Assembly: GCF_000935025.1 (NCBI RefSeq)
Contig: NZ_CP010836.1
Span: 3,410,001 to 3,474,000, forward strand
Direction: 5' to 3'
DNA: 64,000 nt
Source: Sphingomonas hengshuiensis
Lineage (GTDB): Bacteria > Pseudomonadota > Alphaproteobacteria > Sphingomonadales > Sphingomonadaceae
Shown here: piece by piece, positions 36,138 to 46,390 of the stretch
Position numbering within the stretch: the stretch's first letter is position 1
Layout: every line of letters starts with the position of its first letter
The notes under the pieces: generated by a model
What the model saw: the letters and a program-made list of their open reading frames with translations, nothing else
Told to the model about the DNA's origin: nothing
Database searches by the model: none
Program-made: the position numbers and the translations under genes

Positions 36138-36324
36138 GATGTGCACTCGCTTTCGCTATGTTCGCGCGTTGATAGGAAGCGGCGGGCCATAGCGGCGAGC
36201 GGGGGGATTGTCGACTCTTGTTTGGCGTCCCAAATCGGCTTCTGCGGACCGACAGGCTTCAGGTACACCGTGCTCACCCCCTATAGACTTGCGCGCATGT
36301 GGCGTAGATATTAGCGATGCCCTA

Positions 36325-37128
36325 ATGAAAGGGTACTCAGAGACAGTTCGCGAACTCCCTCCGGCGAGCCTCTATAAATACAGGACACCTTTTCGCCCCC
36401 AACTTGAGCGCGATCGCGACATCATCGTTGGTTCCCGACTCTGGGCGGCGTCGCCTCTCGCCTTTAACGATCCTTTCGATTGCTTTCCGTTCGTTGATCT
36501 CTCCGGAAGCGAACGTGAGAAACGCCAATGGGTGAAGCGCTACGGCATGCGGCACTTCGCACCCGCTCCAAGGCACAAGCGGCGCCGAATGGTCCAGCAA
36601 ATTGAACAGGGGTTACGTGTCAGCTTCAGGCAAGGAGTCCCAAATGCAGATGCTGGAGCGCAGGATGCCTGGCGTGACGTCCTCGCAAGAACGGGTGTGG
36701 TGAGCCTCGCTGAGCGAGCGGATGACATGTTGATGTGGGGCTACTATGCGGACAGCCATCAAGGTTACTGCCTGGAGTTTACCACCAATAAAGAGCCATT
36801 CATGCTTGCAAATCGAGTAAAATACGCGGATGAGCGCCCCGTTTTTCGCCTATTTGATCCCGACCGATCAGATCTAATGGAACGATTATTGCTTCAAAAG
36901 GCGAGTTTTTGGCGACACGAACGTGAATGGCGGATCGCTCGCATGCAAGGAATTGGAGCGATCGAGTTCCCTCCGGAGTGTCTCACAGCGATAATTCTCG
37001 GCGCCAACATATCGCGTGACGATGAAGCGGCATTACGGCAAATGGCCTCAGATGGACAACACGCTATCGCGATCAGGCGAGCCAGACTTGATGCAAAATC
37101 ATTCAAGTTAACAATCGTCGACGCCTGA
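36325..37128 (+). CDS. DUF2971 protein inserted in the spc operon
   Basis: A 267-residue DUF2971 protein of unknown function. SLYKYRTPF opens the domain, followed by LWAASPLAFNDPFDCFPF, GVVSLAERADDMLMWGYYAD, HQGYCLEFTTN and FWRHEREWRI, the recognisable family blocks. It is on the opposite strand to all neighbouring ribosomal genes, sits between rpmD and rplO, and is visibly less GC-rich (more A/T at third positions), suggesting horizontal gain. ATG at 36325 fits the family start; the frame is open to 36208. Family members occur singly and in accessory islands, and no activity is known to me. Confidence 0.85.
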   Translation: MKGYSETVRELPPASLYKYRTPFRPQLERDRDIIVGSRLWAASPLAFNDPFDCFPFVDLSGSEREKRQWVKRYGMRHFAPAPRHKRRRMVQQIEQGLRVSFRQGVPNADAGAQDAWRDVLARTGVVSLAERADDMLMWGYYADSHQGYCLEFTTNKEPFMLANRVKYADERPVFRLFDPDRSDLMERLLLQKASFWRHEREWRIARMQGIGAIEFPPECLTAIILGANISRDDEAALRQMASDGQHAIAIRRARLDAKSFKLTIVDA

Positions 37129-37258
37129 ACCAGTTTCGAGCCGGGGACGGGCGTCCTCAAGCGGAAAGCAGGTCGGACGTAGCCCCGACTACTGACCCCG
37201 CCACTACGTGACAGCCCGCCCAAACTTACCTCCCGCCGACGAAACTAGCTCAAAAACG

Positions 37259-37284
37259 AAAAAAGGCGGTGGTCACCCACCGCC
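37259..37284 (-). terminator. intrinsic terminator after rpmD
   Basis: On the minus strand an 8-bp stem, GGCGGTGG with CCACCGCC and a four-base loop, is followed by six T and further T-rich sequence. It ends transcription from the rpsJ-to-rpmD side 37 bp after the rpmD stop, before the inserted DUF2971 gene. Confidence 0.9.
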
Positions 37285-37320
37285 CTCTTCCAATTTCGCC
37301 CGTTCAAGCGTCCAAAGGCC

Positions 37321-37500
37321 TCAGCCCTCGAGCACCTTCACCATGTGCGGCAGCTTGCGGATCATGCCGCGGACTTCGGGGCTGTCTTCCAGCTCCGAGA
37401 CCTTGTGCATCTTGTTCAGGCCGAGCCCGATCAGCGTTGCGCGCTGATCCTTGGTGCGGCGGATCGGCGAGCCGATCTGCTGGATCTTGATCTTCGCCAT
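37321..37500 (-). CDS. rpmD: 50S ribosomal protein L30
   Basis: A 59-residue L30: [20 protein letters not shown] at the N terminus, then [16 protein letters not shown] and [16 protein letters not shown], matching the bacterial L30 family along its length. It begins 5 bp after rpsE. In most bacteria rplO follows at once; here a terminator and an opposite-strand gene intervene. Confidence 0.95.
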   Translation of the reverse strand: MAKIKIQQIGSPIRRTKDQRATLIGLGLNKMHKVSELEDSPEVRGMIRKLPHMVKVLEG

Positions 37501-37505
37501 GTCGA

Positions 37506-38234
37506 TTACTCCACAACCGCGGCTGCATCCGCCTCGGCGGTCTGCGAACCACCGCGGCCGAGCAGGTCGGCGATCTTCTTGCCACGACGCTGTGCGACCG
37601 ACTTCGGCGAAGTCTGTTCGTTCAGCGCTTCGAAGGTGGCGCGGATCATGTTGTAGGGGTTGGACGTGCCGACCGACTTGGTCACGACGTCCGCCACACC
37701 CAGCGATTCGAAGATGGCGCGCATCGGGCCACCCGCGATGATCCCGGTGCCCTGCGGCGCCGAGCGGAGCGTGACGCGACCGGCACCGAAATGCCCGTTG
37801 CCGTCATGATGCAGCGTGCGGCCTTCCTTGAGCGGAACGCGGACCATTGCCTTCTTGGCAGCAGCCGTCGCCTTCGAAATGGCTTCCGGCACTTCGCGTG
37901 CCTTGCCATGGCCGAAGCCGACACGGCCCTTGCCGTCGCCCACGACGACCAGCGCCGCGAAGCCGAAGCGCTTGCCGCCCTTAACCGTCTTCGAAACGCG
38001 GTTGATGTGGACCAGCTTCTCGATCAGCTCTTCGCCGCCATCGTCGCTGCCCGGGCCACCCCGGCCACGATTGTCGCGACCGCCGCCGCGATTGTCGCGA
38101 CCGCCACGGTTCTGACCGCCGCCGGGGCCGCCACGACCACGGCCGCCACGCGGACCGCGGTTCTGCTGCTCGGTCGCCTGGCCGGCGTCCTGCGCCTCGA
38201 CCGGAGCGTCGGTCGTGTTGATTTCATCGGCCAT
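37506..38234 (-). CDS. rpsE: 30S ribosomal protein S5 with Gly/Arg-rich N-terminal extension
   Basis: A 242-residue S5, which is 167 residues in E. coli. Residues from about 67 on ([53 protein letters not shown]) are the normal protein at the mRNA entry site. The first 66 residues form an acidic start followed by repeated RGG/NRGG units (about 26-62), like an RNA-binding RGG box, plus a short Asp/Glu hinge. The C-terminal end is also slightly long. Reading frame and spacing to rplR (2 bp) are normal, so the extension is genuine. Confidence 0.97.
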   Translation of the reverse strand: MADEINTTDAPVEAQDAGQATEQQNRGPRGGRGRGGPGGGQNRGGRDNRGGGRDNRGRGGPGSDDGGEELIEKLVHINRVSKTVKGGKRFGFAALVVVGDGKGRVGFGHGKAREVPEAISKATAAAKKAMVRVPLKEGRTLHHDGNGHFGAGRVTLRSAPQGTGIIAGGPMRAIFESLGVADVVTKSVGTSNPYNMIRATFEALNEQTSPKSVAQRRGKKIADLLGRGGSQTAEADAAAVVE

Positions 38235-38236
38235 TC

Positions 38237-38599
38237 TTAGAACTCCAATCCGCTCTCACGCGCGGCATCCGCCAGCGCCTTGACGCGACCGTGATAGAGG
38301 AAGCCACCGCGATCGAAGACGACCTGCGTCACGCCGGCTGCCTTGGCAGCTTCGGCCACGCGCTTGCCGACTTCCTGTGCCGCCGCGATGTTCGCGCCGG
38401 TCACGCCGCGCACGTCCTTTTCGAGCGTCGAGGCCGAAGCGATCGTCTTGCCCTGGGCATCGTCGATCACCTGGGCATAGATATGCTTGCCCGAGCGATG
38501 GATCGAAAGCCGCGGACGGGCGCCAGCCCGCGCACGAAGCGCAGTGCGGTTGCGACGGCGACGCTTTGCAAAAAGCGAAAGACCCTTGGTGCTGATCAC
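38237..38599 (-). CDS. rplR: 50S ribosomal protein L18
   Basis: A 120-residue 5S-rRNA-binding L18. [36 protein letters not shown] and [21 protein letters not shown] are conserved. The start is GTG and overlaps the rplF stop by 4 bp (GTGA). The first residues (MISTKGLS) vary among species. Confidence 0.97.
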   Translation of the reverse strand: MISTKGLSLFAKRRRRNRTALRARAGARPRLSIHRSGKHIYAQVIDDAQGKTIASASTLEKDVRGVTGANIAAAQEVGKRVAEAAKAAGVTQVVFDRGGFLYHGRVKALADAARESGLEF

Positions 38600-39129
38600 T
38601 TCTTCTTCCCTTCCTTACGGAAGATGAATTCGCCGTCGTACTTGATGCCCTTGCCCTTGTACGGCTCGGGCTTGCGCCAGCGACGAATCTCTGCGGCCAC
38701 CTGGCCGACCTTCTGCTTGTCGATGCCCGAAATCTCGACCGTGGTCTGATCGGGCGTCTTGATCTCGATACCCTCGGGGATGTCGAAATTGACGTCGTGC
38801 GAATAGCCGAGCTGGAGCTTGAGCACCTTGCCCTGCGATGCCGCGCGATAGCCGACGCCGGTGATCAGCAGCTTCTTCGAAAAGCCGTCGGTCACGCCGG
38901 TGATCAGGTTCTGCACCATCGTGCGCTGCATGCCCCAAAAGGCACGCGCCGCCTTGGTCCCGTTGGCCGGCTGCACCGAAATGCTGCCGTCTTCCAGCGT
39001 GTAGCTGATCTCTTCGCGCATGGTGAGCGAAAGGACGCCCTTGGGGCCCTTCACGTTCAGCACGCCGCCGTCGATCGTCGCGGTGACACCGCTCGGAATC
39101 GCAACGGGCTTTTTGCCAATGCGGCTCAT
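38596..39129 (-). CDS. rplF: 50S ribosomal protein L6
   Basis: A 177-residue L6, located near the GTPase centre of the 50S subunit. [15 protein letters not shown] opens the protein, and the C-terminal signature [16 protein letters not shown] is intact. The ATG at 39129 lies 1 bp from the rpsH stop. The family length is exact, so the longer open frame upstream is rejected. Confidence 0.98.
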   Translation of the reverse strand: MSRIGKKPVAIPSGVTATIDGGVLNVKGPKGVLSLTMREEISYTLEDGSISVQPANGTKAARAFWGMQRTMVQNLITGVTDGFSKKLLITGVGYRAASQGKVLKLQLGYSHDVNFDIPEGIEIKTPDQTTVEISGIDKQKVGQVAAEIRRWRKPEPYKGKGIKYDGEFIFRKEGKKK

Positions 39130-39130
39130 A

Positions 39131-39526
39131 TCAGAAGACCTCCGCGAGCACTTCGCCGCCGACATTCTGTTCGCGCGCTTCGGCGTCGGACAGAACGCCG
39201 CGAGGCGTCGAGACGATCGTGATACCAAGGCCGTTGCGGACGCGCGGCAGTTCCTGCGAACCGCTGTACACCCGGCGACCCGGCTTCGAGATGCGCGCGA
39301 CGTGCTTGATCGCCGGCTGGCCCTCGAAATATTTCAGCTCGATGCGGATGCCGGCGGCAGGGCCCATCTGCTCCTCGCTATAGCCACGGATGTAGCCTTC
39401 GCGCTGGAGGACATCGAGAACGCGTGCACGCAACTTCGAAGCGGGCGTGAGGACGGAGTCCTTGCGCGCGCGCTGGCCGTTGCGGATGCGGGTGAGCATA
39501 TCACCCAGGGGATCGGTCAAAGCCAT
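39131..39526 (-). CDS. rpsH: 30S ribosomal protein S8
   Basis: A 131-residue S8, the primary binder of 16S helix 21 and, in E. coli, the translational repressor of the spc operon. [20 protein letters not shown] and the C-terminal [20 protein letters not shown] are conserved. It starts 10 bp after the rpsN stop. Confidence 0.98.
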   Translation of the reverse strand: MALTDPLGDMLTRIRNGQRARKDSVLTPASKLRARVLDVLQREGYIRGYSEEQMGPAAGIRIELKYFEGQPAIKHVARISKPGRRVYSGSQELPRVRNGLGITIVSTPRGVLSDAEAREQNVGGEVLAEVF

Positions 39527-39536
39527 CTCGTAGTCC

Positions 39537-39842
39537 TTACCAGCTCGACTTCGTGACGCCGGGGATCAGGCCCTTGTTGGCCAGATCGCGCAGCATGACG
39601 CGTGCGAGACGGAACTTGCGGTAATAGCCGCGCGGGCGGCCGGTCAGCTCGCAACGATTGCGAATCCGGGTCGGATTGCCGTTGCGGGGGATCTCAGCCA
39701 TCTTGAGCCGCGCGATCAGGCGCTCGGTTTCATCCAAGCTCTCATCGTTCGCGATCGTCTTGAGCTTCGCGTACTTGCCGGCGTACTTCTTCACCAGCAG
39801 CTTGCGACGCTCGTTCTTGTTGACCGAACTCAGTTTCGCCAT
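39537..39842 (-). CDS. rpsN: 30S ribosomal protein S14 (zinc-free form)
   Basis: A 101-residue S14 of the long form without the CXXC zinc motifs: only one Cys, in [23 protein letters not shown]. It belongs to the 30S head. It lies between rplE (19 bp upstream) and rpsH. Confidence 0.97.
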   Translation of the reverse strand: MAKLSSVNKNERRKLLVKKYAGKYAKLKTIANDESLDETERLIARLKMAEIPRNGNPTRIRNRCELTGRPRGYYRKFRLARVMLRDLANKGLIPGVTKSSW

Positions 39843-39861
39843 GACTTAAGTTCTCTCTCTT

Positions 39862-40443
39862 TTACGCGGCCTGCTTCTGCTCGCCGTCCGCCTTCGGGAA
39901 CGGGAAGCCGAAGAGACGGAGGAGCTCGCGAGCCTCTTCGTCGGTCTTAGCGGTGGTGGTAACGATCACGTCCATGCCGCGCACCTTGTCGATGCGGTCA
40001 TAGTTGATCTCGGGGAACACGATCTGCTCCTTGATGCCGCAGGCATAATTGCCGCGACCATCGAAGGACTTCGGGTTCAGCCCACGGAAATCGCGAACGC
40101 GGGGAAGCGCGATCGTGATGAAACGGTCGAGGAACTCGTACATCCGCTCCCGGCGCAGGGTGACCTTGCAGCCGATCGGCATGCCTTCGCGCAGCTTGAA
40201 CTGTGCGATCGACTTCTTCGCCTTGGTGACGACGGGCTTCTGGCCCGCGATCAGTTCCATTTCCTGAGCGGCCTGTTCGACGCGCTTCTTGTCCTGGGTG
40301 GCTTCGCCAACGCCCATGTTCAGCACGATCTTCTCGAGCCGCGGGATTTCCATGACGTTCTTGTAGCCGAACTTCTCGGTCATCGCCTTGACGATGGTCT
40401 CGTCGTACATCTGCCGCATGCGCGGCGTATAGGAATCAGCCAT
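39862..40443 (-). CDS. rplE: 50S ribosomal protein L5
   Basis: A 193-residue L5, which binds 5S r[39 protein letters not shown] and [19 protein letters not shown] are the family blocks. A short basic C-terminal tail (ADGEQKQAA) extends it. The ATG at 40443 overlaps the rplX stop by 8 bp. Confidence 0.98.
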   Translation of the reverse strand: MADSYTPRMRQMYDETIVKAMTEKFGYKNVMEIPRLEKIVLNMGVGEATQDKKRVEQAAQEMELIAGQKPVVTKAKKSIAQFKLREGMPIGCKVTLRRERMYEFLDRFITIALPRVRDFRGLNPKSFDGRGNYACGIKEQIVFPEINYDRIDKVRGMDVIVTTTAKTDEEARELLRLFGFPFPKADGEQKQAA

Positions 40444-40753
40444 TGATGACCTCCCCGGTCTTGACGGCGACGCGAACCTTCTTGCCGTCACGCTCTTCGA
40501 AGCGGACGCGCGTCGGCTTGCCATCGGCGGTCACGTGCGCGACCTTCGAGACGTGCATCGGCGCTTCCGAACGCTCGAGACCGCCCTGCGGGCTGCCCTG
40601 AGTCGGCTTCTTGTGGCGCACCGCGACGTTCAGGCCCGAGACGACGACCTTGCCGTCCTTGGGCAGCGACTTGACGACTTCGCCGGTCCGTCCCTTGTCC
40701 TTGCCGGACAGGACGATGACCTGGTCGCCCTTCTTGATCTTGGCAGTTGCCAT
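40436..40753 (-). CDS. rplX: 50S ribosomal protein L24
   Basis: A 105-residue L24, an assembly initiator of the 50S subunit. The KOW motif [18 protein letters not shown] is at the N terminus, followed by [22 protein letters not shown] at 40753 shares one base with the rplN TGA; a GTG one codon earlier is possible. Confidence 0.97.
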   Translation of the reverse strand: MATAKIKKGDQVIVLSGKDKGRTGEVVKSLPKDGKVVVSGLNVAVRHKKPTQGSPQGGLERSEAPMHVSKVAHVTADGKPTRVRFEERDGKKVRVAVKTGEVING

Positions 40754-41121
40754 CACAGCACCTCAGGCGCGAGCGAGATGATCTTCATATAGCCCTTCGA
40801 GCGCAGCTCGCGGACAACCGGCCCGAAGATACGGGTGCCGATCGGCTCCTCGTTCTTGTTGACCAGCACGGCGGCATTGCCGTCGAAGCGAATCACCGAG
40901 CCATCGGCGCGGCGGATGTCCTTGGCGGTGCGAACGATGACCGCGCGATGCACGTCACCCTTCTTCACCTTGCCGCGGGGCTGTGCTTCCTTGACGCTGA
41001 CGACGATCACGTCGCCAACGCCGGCCACGCGACGCTTAGAGCCGCCCAGCACCTTGATGCACTGCACCCGCTTCGCGCCGCTATTGTCAGCGACGTCGAG
41101 ATTGGACTGCATCTGGATCAT
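40753..41121 (-). CDS. rplN: 50S ribosomal protein L14
   Basis: A 122-residue L14 at the subunit interface. [19 protein letters not shown] and [19 protein letters not shown] are conserved, with full family length. It lies 75 bp after rpsQ, the widest gap within this part of the operon, where nothing else is seen. Confidence 0.98.
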   Translation of the reverse strand: MIQMQSNLDVADNSGAKRVQCIKVLGGSKRRVAGVGDVIVVSVKEAQPRGKVKKGDVHRAVIVRTAKDIRRADGSVIRFDGNAAVLVNKNEEPIGTRIFGPVVRELRSKGYMKIISLAPEVL

Positions 41122-41196
41122 CGATCCGGTTCCTTCTCGTTCGGCCTTCCGGGACCTGCCCGGTGGTTCCAGTTAAAATCCGGTCCTGGCGGACCT

Positions 41197-41466
41197 TTAG
41201 GCGGCGTCGACCGTGGTCGGGGTCGCATGGGTGTTAACCCGGTCGATCACCTTCCACGTCTTGAGCTTGGAGATCGGTGCGGTCTCTTCGATCCGCACGG
41301 TCTCGCCCGCCTTATACTCGTTGCCCTCGTCATGGGCATGATACTTCTTCGAGCGACGGATGATCTTGCCGTAGAGCGGGTGCTTAACCTTCCGCTCCAC
41401 GAGCACGACGACCGTCTTGTCGCCCTTGTCCGAGACAATGTTCCCGGTCAGCACGCGCTTCGGCAT
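41197..41466 (-). CDS. rpsQ: 30S ribosomal protein S17
   Basis: An 89-residue S17. [20 protein letters not shown] and [19 protein letters not shown] show the OB-fold protein that binds 16S rRNA early in assembly. The last nine residues ([11 protein letters not shown] region) vary. It begins 11 bp after rpmC. Confidence 0.97.
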   Translation of the reverse strand: MPKRVLTGNIVSDKGDKTVVVLVERKVKHPLYGKIIRRSKKYHAHDEGNEYKAGETVRIEETAPISKLKTWKVIDRVNTHATPTTVDAA

Positions 41467-41477
41467 GGTCTCGTTCC

Positions 41478-41681
41478 TTACTTCGCAGCCGAGCGCGAGC
41501 GCTCGTTCTGCAGCGTCTTGATGCGGGCGATGTCGCGACGGACTTCCTTGACCCGCGACGGCTTCTCAAGCTGGCTGGTCGCCGCCTGGAAACGCAGGTT
41601 GAAAGCTTCGCGCTTGAGGTTGCCCAGGTCTTCGCTGAGCTGGTCCTCGGTCTTCGCCCGAAAATCGGTAGCCTTGGTCAT
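41478..41681 (-). CDS. rpmC: 50S ribosomal protein L29
   Basis: A 67-residue helical L29 near the exit tunnel. [20 protein letters not shown] and [18 protein letters not shown] are the conserved halves. It starts 4 bp after the rplP stop. Confidence 0.97.
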   Translation of the reverse strand: MTKATDFRAKTEDQLSEDLGNLKREAFNLRFQAATSQLEKPSRVKEVRRDIARIKTLQNERSRSAAK

Positions 41682-41685
41682 TCTA

Positions 41686-42117
41686 TCAACCCTCCAGGTG
41701 CGAGGTGTCGCCGAGGCGGGCCACGACCTTGACCTTGATCGGCAGCTTCATGGCAGCGCGGCTGAACGCCTCTGCCGCGAGCGGGCCGGGAACGCCGTCC
41801 AGTTCGAACAGGATGCGGCCGGGCTTGACCCGGGCTGCCCAATATTCCGGCGCACCCTTGCCCGAGCCCATGCGGACTTCGGCGGGCTTGCCGGTGACGG
41901 GCAGATCCGGGAAGATGCGGATCCACAAACGCCCCTGGCGCTTGATGTGGCGCGTGATCGCGCGGCGAGCCGCCTCGATCTGGCGTGCGGTGAGCCGCTC
42001 GGGCTCCATCGCCTTCAGGCCATAGGACCCGAAGTTCAGCGTCGTGCCGCCCTTGGCATCGCCATGGATGCGGCCCTTGAACTGCTTGCGATGCGCAAAT
42101 TTCTTTGGTTGCAGCAT
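41686..42117 (-). CDS. rplP: 50S ribosomal protein L16
   Basis: A 143-residue L16 beside the A-site t[22 protein letters not shown] and [20 protein letters not shown] are typical; the conserved Arg involved in hydroxylation in some bacteria lies in the latter stretch. It starts 12 bp after rpsC. Confidence 0.98.
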   Translation of the reverse strand: MLQPKKFAHRKQFKGRIHGDAKGGTTLNFGSYGLKAMEPERLTARQIEAARRAITRHIKRQGRLWIRIFPDLPVTGKPAEVRMGSGKGAPEYWAARVKPGRILFELDGVPGPLAAEAFSRAAMKLPIKVKVVARLGDTSHLEG

Positions 42118-42129
42118 GGTGTCTGGTCC

Positions 42130-42837
42130 TTAGCGGCGGTCGTCGCGCGACGGGCGCACGCCGGAGGTCTGAGCCTCCATGTTGAGACGGTCCTGCGACA
42201 TCGGATCATGGCCGAGAATCTCGCCCTTGAAGATCCAGACCTTCACGCCGCAAACGCCATAGGCGGTGTGCGCTTCAGCCGTCGCATGATCGATGTTCGC
42301 GCGCAGCGTGTGCAGCGGAACGCGACCTTCGCGATACCATTCGGACCGGGCGATCTCGGCGCCGCCAAGACGGCCACCGCAGTTGATCCGGATACCCTCT
42401 GCGCCAAGGCGCATCGCCGACTGCACCGCGCGCTTCATGGCGCGGCGGAACGCGATGCGGCGCTCGAGCTGGTCGGCAATGCCCTGGGCGACGAGCTTGG
42501 CATCGACTTCCGGCTTGCGGATTTCGACGATGTTCAGGCTCACGTCCGACGAGGTCATCGCGCCGAGCGTCTTGCGCAGCTTCTCGATGTCCGTGCCCTT
42601 CTTGCCGATGATGACACCGGGGCGGGCAGCGTAGATCGAGATGCGGCACAGCTTGGCCGGACGCTCGATCACCACCTTCGAGATCGCGGCCTGGGGCAGC
42701 GTCTTGATGATGAACTGGCGGATCTTGAGGTCTTCCAGCAGGAGCCGGCCATAGTCGGCGCCTTCGGCGAACCAGCGGCTGTCCCAGGTGCGGTTGATCT
42801 GCAGCCGAAGCCCGATCGCGTTGCTCTTGTGACCCAT
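42130..42837 (-). CDS. rpsC: 30S ribosomal protein S3
   Basis: A 235-residue S3 at the mRNA entrance. The KH domain is seen in [20 protein letters not shown]. The C-terminal domain has [19 protein letters not shown] and [20 protein letters not shown]. The ATG shares one base with the rplV stop (TAATG). Confidence 0.98.
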   Translation of the reverse strand: MGHKSNAIGLRLQINRTWDSRWFAEGADYGRLLLEDLKIRQFIIKTLPQAAISKVVIERPAKLCRISIYAARPGVIIGKKGTDIEKLRKTLGAMTSSDVSLNIVEIRKPEVDAKLVAQGIADQLERRIAFRRAMKRAVQSAMRLGAEGIRINCGGRLGGAEIARSEWYREGRVPLHTLRANIDHATAEAHTAYGVCGVKVWIFKGEILGHDPMSQDRLNMEAQTSGVRPSRDDRR

Positions 42838-43214
42838 TATGCTTCTTCCTGCTCGCGGACGACGATGCGAAGACGGCTGAACGGCTTCAGGATGCGGGTG
42901 GACTTGCCACGGCCGCGAGTCGCGAAACGCTTCATCGTGATCGACTTGCCGACCGACGCCTCGGCGACGACGAGTGCGTCGACGTCGAGGTTATGGTTGT
43001 TCTCGGCGTTCGCAATCGCAGAGGCCAGGACCTTGCGTGCTTCCTCCGCCATGCCCTTCTTCGAGAAGGCGAGGATGTTGAGCGCGTCGCCGGCCTTCTT
43101 GCCGCGGATCAGGCCCGCAACCAGATTGAGCTTCTGCGCCGAACCGCGAATCTGCGTGCCGACCGAGAGAGCCTCGTTATCGGCGACGCGACGGGGTGCC
43201 TTGGGCTTCGACAT
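42837..43214 (-). CDS. rplV: 50S ribosomal protein L22
   Basis: A 125-residue L22, whose hairpin lines the exit tunnel where macrolides act. Start and core ([39 protein letters not shown]) and the tunnel loop ([19 protein letters not shown]) are intact. It shares one base with the rpsS stop. Confidence 0.98.
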   Translation of the reverse strand: MSKPKAPRRVADNEALSVGTQIRGSAQKLNLVAGLIRGKKAGDALNILAFSKKGMAEEARKVLASAIANAENNHNLDVDALVVAEASVGKSITMKRFATRGRGKSTRILKPFSRLRIVVREQEEA

Positions 43215-43489
43215 CAGCGCTTACCCTTCTTGTCGGCTGCGTGGCCGGGGAAGAAGCGCGTCGGCGCGAACTCGCCGAGCTTCATGCCGACCATGTCTTC
43301 GTTGACCGACACCGGCACGAACTTGCGGCCGTTGTAGACGCTGAAGGTCAGGCCCACGAAATCGGGCAGGATCGTCGAGCGGCGCGACCAGGTCTTGATC
43401 GGCGCGCGCGCGTTGGTTTCCTGCGCGGTCTGCGCCTTCTTCAGCAAATGGAGGTCCACGAACGGACCCTTCCAGACGGAACGAGCCAT
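43214..43489 (-). CDS. rpsS: 30S ribosomal protein S19
   Basis: A 91-residue S19 of the 30S head. [20 protein letters not shown] and [19 protein letters not shown] are conserved, and the protein ends HAADKKGKR. It lies 6 bp after rplB. Confidence 0.98.
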   Translation of the reverse strand: MARSVWKGPFVDLHLLKKAQTAQETNARAPIKTWSRRSTILPDFVGLTFSVYNGRKFVPVSVNEDMVGMKLGEFAPTRFFPGHAADKKGKR

Positions 43490-43495
43490 GAGCGG

Positions 43496-44344
43496 TTAGC
43501 CCTTCTTCTTGGCGTGACGCGAACGGATGATCATCTTGTCCGTCGCCTTGTTGTGGCGGGTGCGCGCACCCTTGGTCGGCTTGCCCCAGGGGGTGACCGG
43601 ATGGCGGCCGCCCGAGGTACGGCCTTCGCCGCCGCCGTGCGGATGGTCGACCGGGTTCTTGGCGACGCCGCGGGTCAGCGGGCGGATGCCCAGCCAACGG
43701 TTGCGACCGGCCTTGCCCAGGTTGGTGTTCTGGTTGTCCGGGTTGGACACCGCACCGACCGTCGCCATGCAGTTCGCATGGATGTAGCGCTGCTCGCCCG
43801 AATTGAGGCGGACGATGACCATGCCCTTGTCACGACCCACGACCTGCACATAGGTGCCGGCCGAACGCGAGATCTGGCCGCCCTTGCCGGGCTTCATCTC
43901 GACATTGTGGACGATCGTGCCGACCGGGACCGAACCCAGTTCCATGGCATTGCCCGGCTTCACGTCGGTCTTCTTGCCCGCGATCACCTTGTCGCCAACG
44001 GCCAGACGCTGCGGCGCGATGATATAGGCGACGTGCGCCTTGCCCTCGATCTCGCCATAGTTGACCAGCGCGATGAACGCAGTGCGATTGGGATCATATT
44101 CGATCCGCTCGACCGTGCCCTCGACGTCCCACAGGCGGCGCTTGAAATCGACGATGCGATAGCGCTGCTTGTGGCCGCCGGCGATGCCGCGCGACGTGAC
44201 GTGACCCTTGTTGTTGCGGCCACCCGTCTTGGTCTTGCCCTCGGTGAGAGACTTGACCGGACGCCCCTTGTACAGCCCCGAGCGGTCGATAAGGACCAGC
44301 CCGCGCTGCGACGGCGTCGTCGGATTATAATTCTTGAGTGCCAT
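43496..44344 (-). CDS. rplB: 50S ribosomal protein L2
   Basis: A 282-residue L2, needed for subunit association and close to the peptidyl-transferase centre. [24 protein letters not shown]-type RNA-binding blocks and the signature [20 protein letters not shown] with its conserved His are intact. It starts 4 bp after rplW. Confidence 0.98.
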   Translation of the reverse strand: MALKNYNPTTPSQRGLVLIDRSGLYKGRPVKSLTEGKTKTGGRNNKGHVTSRGIAGGHKQRYRIVDFKRRLWDVEGTVERIEYDPNRTAFIALVNYGEIEGKAHVAYIIAPQRLAVGDKVIAGKKTDVKPGNAMELGSVPVGTIVHNVEMKPGKGGQISRSAGTYVQVVGRDKGMVIVRLNSGEQRYIHANCMATVGAVSNPDNQNTNLGKAGRNRWLGIRPLTRGVAKNPVDHPHGGGEGRTSGGRHPVTPWGKPTKGARTRHNKATDKMIIRSRHAKKKG

Positions 44345-44348
44345 CGCC

Positions 44349-44660
44349 TCAGATCCCCGTCGTCACGTCGATCTGGTCGCCGTCGGCGAGCGTCACGATC
44401 GCTTTCTTCATGTCGGAGCGCTTGTAGGGGGCGCCCTTCCACTTCTTGGTCTTGCCCTTCTGGACGATCGTGTTCACGCCGGTCACCTTGACGTTGAACA
44501 GCGCCTCGACGGCGGCCTTGATCTCGGGCTTGGTCGCATCGCCGGCCACCTTGAACACAACCGCGTTGTGCTCGGAGACGAGCGTCGACTTTTCGGTGAT
44601 GTGCGGCGCGACGATCACGTCATAATGACGGTTGTCGACCACGTTCTGCTTCTTAGCCAT
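44349..44660 (-). CDS. rplW: 50S ribosomal protein L23
   Basis: A 103-residue L23, the docking site for trigger factor and SRP at the tunnel exit. [19 protein letters not shown] and the C-terminal basic loop [20 protein letters not shown] are conserved. It overlaps the rplD end by 8 bp. Confidence 0.97.
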   Translation of the reverse strand: MAKKQNVVDNRHYDVIVAPHITEKSTLVSEHNAVVFKVAGDATKPEIKAAVEALFNVKVTGVNTIVQKGKTKKWKGAPYKRSDMKKAIVTLADGDQIDVTTGI

Positions 44661-45273
44661 TGAAGCGCGCCTCCAGCTTTTCGACGGCAGCGCGGGTCAG
44701 GACCAGCGTGTCGCTCTTCAGGATGTCATAGACGTTGGCGCCGATCGCGGGGAGCACGTTGATCTGGTGCAGATTGCCTGCCGCCAGCGCGAAGCTCGTC
44801 TCGACGGTGTCGCCGTCGATCACCAGCGTGCGGCCAAAGCCCAGCTTCTCGAAGCTGCCCTTGAGCGCGCTCGTCTTGGCGTCGATCGTCAGATTGTCCA
44901 TGACAACCAGCGAACCCGCCTTGGCGTGCGTGCTGAGCGCCATCTTCAGGCCCAGTGCGCGGATCTTCTTGTTCAGCGACGGATTGAAGTCGCGGACGCG
45001 GGCGCCGTGTGCCTTACCGCCGCCGATGAACACCGGAGCGCGGCGATCGCCGTGACGGGCGGTACCGCCGCCCTTCTGGCGACCGAACTTCTTGCCGGTG
45101 CGGGCGACGTCGGAACGCTCGCGGGTGCCACGCGCAGTCGCGCGGCGCTTTTCGAGCTGCCAGGTGACGACGCGATGCAGCACGTCGGCGCGCGGCTCAA
45201 CCGCGAAGACCGCGTCGTTGAGCTCGATGTCGCCGTTGCCGGTCGCGTCGAGGGTTTGAACCTTGATCTTCAC
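44653..45273 (-). CDS. rplD: 50S ribosomal protein L4
   Basis: A 206-residue L4; in E. coli it also represses its own operon. The tunnel loop is seen in [20 protein letters not shown] and [23 protein letters not shown] at 45273 lies 2 bp from the rplC stop. Confidence 0.98.
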   Translation of the reverse strand: MKIKVQTLDATGNGDIELNDAVFAVEPRADVLHRVVTWQLEKRRATARGTRERSDVARTGKKFGRQKGGGTARHGDRRAPVFIGGGKAHGARVRDFNPSLNKKIRALGLKMALSTHAKAGSLVVMDNLTIDAKTSALKGSFEKLGFGRTLVIDGDTVETSFALAAGNLHQINVLPAIGANVYDILKSDTLVLTRAAVEKLEARFNG

Positions 45274-45275
45274 GC

Positions 45276-46028
45276 TCAGCCCTCCTGGCCTTCGGTCGCC
45301 TCGGGAGCCTCGGTCACAGCCGGGGTTTCCGCGGGGGCGTCGTTGTTGTTCGCGACCTGCTTCAGGCCTGCGGGGAACGGAGCGTCGGCATGGCGTGCAA
45401 CCTTGACCGAGTCCTTGACGAGCAGCCAGCCACCCTTCGAGCCGGGCACGGAGCCCTTCACGAAGATCAGGCCGCGCTCGACATCGGTACCGACGATTTC
45501 CAGATTCTGCTGGGTGCGGTTCTTGTCGCCCATGTGCCCGGCCATCTTCTTGTTCTTGAAGACCTTGCCCGGATCCTGGCGCTGACCGGTCGAACCGAGC
45601 GAACGGTGCGAGACCGAGACGCCGTGGGTGGCGCGCAGACCGCCGAAGCCCCAGCGCTTCATGCCGCCCTGGAAGCCCTTGCCCTGGGTCTTGCCCTGGA
45701 TGTCGACGAACTGGCCCGCGACATAATGGTCGGCCGAGATTTCGGCGCCCACGTCGAGGAGGCCGTCCGCATCGACGCGGAATTCGGCGAGAACCGCCTT
45801 GGGCTCGACTTCGGCCTTGCCGAAATGGCCACGCTGCGGCTTGGCGACATTCTTGCTCTTCGCCGTGCCGGCGCCGAGCTGGACGGCGGTGTAGCCGTCA
45901 CGACCTTCTTCGCGAACCGAGACGACCTGAACACCTTCGAGGGCCAGAACGGTGACCGGCACGTGGCGGCCGTCGTCCTGGAAAAGGCGGGTCATCCCCA
46001 GTTTCTTCGCGATCACGCCAGTGCGCAT
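45276..46028 (-). CDS. rplC: 50S ribosomal protein L3 with acidic C-terminal tail
   Basis: A 250-residue L3, an assembly initiator near the peptidyl-transferase centre. The start [20 protein letters not shown] and the signature [20 protein letters not shown] with its central loop are intact. About 30 residues at the C terminus ([20 protein letters not shown] onward) are acidic and Ala/Pro-rich, absent from the E. coli protein (209 residues). It follows a long 362-bp leader after rpsJ. Confidence 0.97.
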   Translation of the reverse strand: MRTGVIAKKLGMTRLFQDDGRHVPVTVLALEGVQVVSVREEGRDGYTAVQLGAGTAKSKNVAKPQRGHFGKAEVEPKAVLAEFRVDADGLLDVGAEISADHYVAGQFVDIQGKTQGKGFQGGMKRWGFGGLRATHGVSVSHRSLGSTGQRQDPGKVFKNKKMAGHMGDKNRTQQNLEIVGTDVERGLIFVKGSVPGSKGGWLLVKDSVKVARHADAPFPAGLKQVANNNDAPAETPAVTEAPEATEGQEG

Positions 46029-46390
46029 GATCCAATGCTCCTATACAGAGGCACCCTCAGGACCATTCCCTCGGGTGCGTGCCTCAGCCCAAAAATTTAT
46101 GCGAGCCCCCGTCCGGGCTGAACCCCGCCCGAAGGCGGAGACGACGGGGGACGCAGACCCGATGCCAACCCAAAGGCCGGCACCGGCGGTATCCCTATAT
46201 GGTTTCCGAGTGCGCGATGGGCGCCCTCTTGGTCCTTGCGTTGGATCGGGGAACGATCCGGTCGAGGAACCTGCGACTCTCAATCGAGGGTCGCGAATCT
46301 CTTGAAGGCGGGCCTTTACGTCAGCACCGCTTCCTTGTCCACCCCTCCCCACCCGGCTTGCGACGGATGGGGCGAATGGACCCGCGGGCG
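46029..46390. other. long structured spacer between rpsJ and rplC
   Basis: This 362-bp gap is much longer than the few bases usual between rpsJ and rplC. On the minus strand I see a GCGAC...GTCGC stem, a GGATC...GATCC stem and a GC-rich inverted region near 46115-46150. An AAATTTTTGGG stretch follows about 55 bases before rplC. It could be an autoregulatory leader for L3/L4 or hold a second promoter. One frame stays open across it but its composition is that of a chance frame. No tRNA was seen. Confidence 0.5.

Noticed and set aside
40747..43305. Very long plus-strand open frame opposite the ribosomal genes
   Set aside because: It runs antisense to rplN-rpsS, which are unambiguous. Its composition is the Arg/Ala/Leu-rich shadow expected of GC-rich codon use.
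46029..46390. Possible tRNA in the rpsJ-rplC gap
   Set aside because: A GGTTC-like stretch and stems were checked but no cloverleaf with anticodon arm and acceptor pairing could be drawn.
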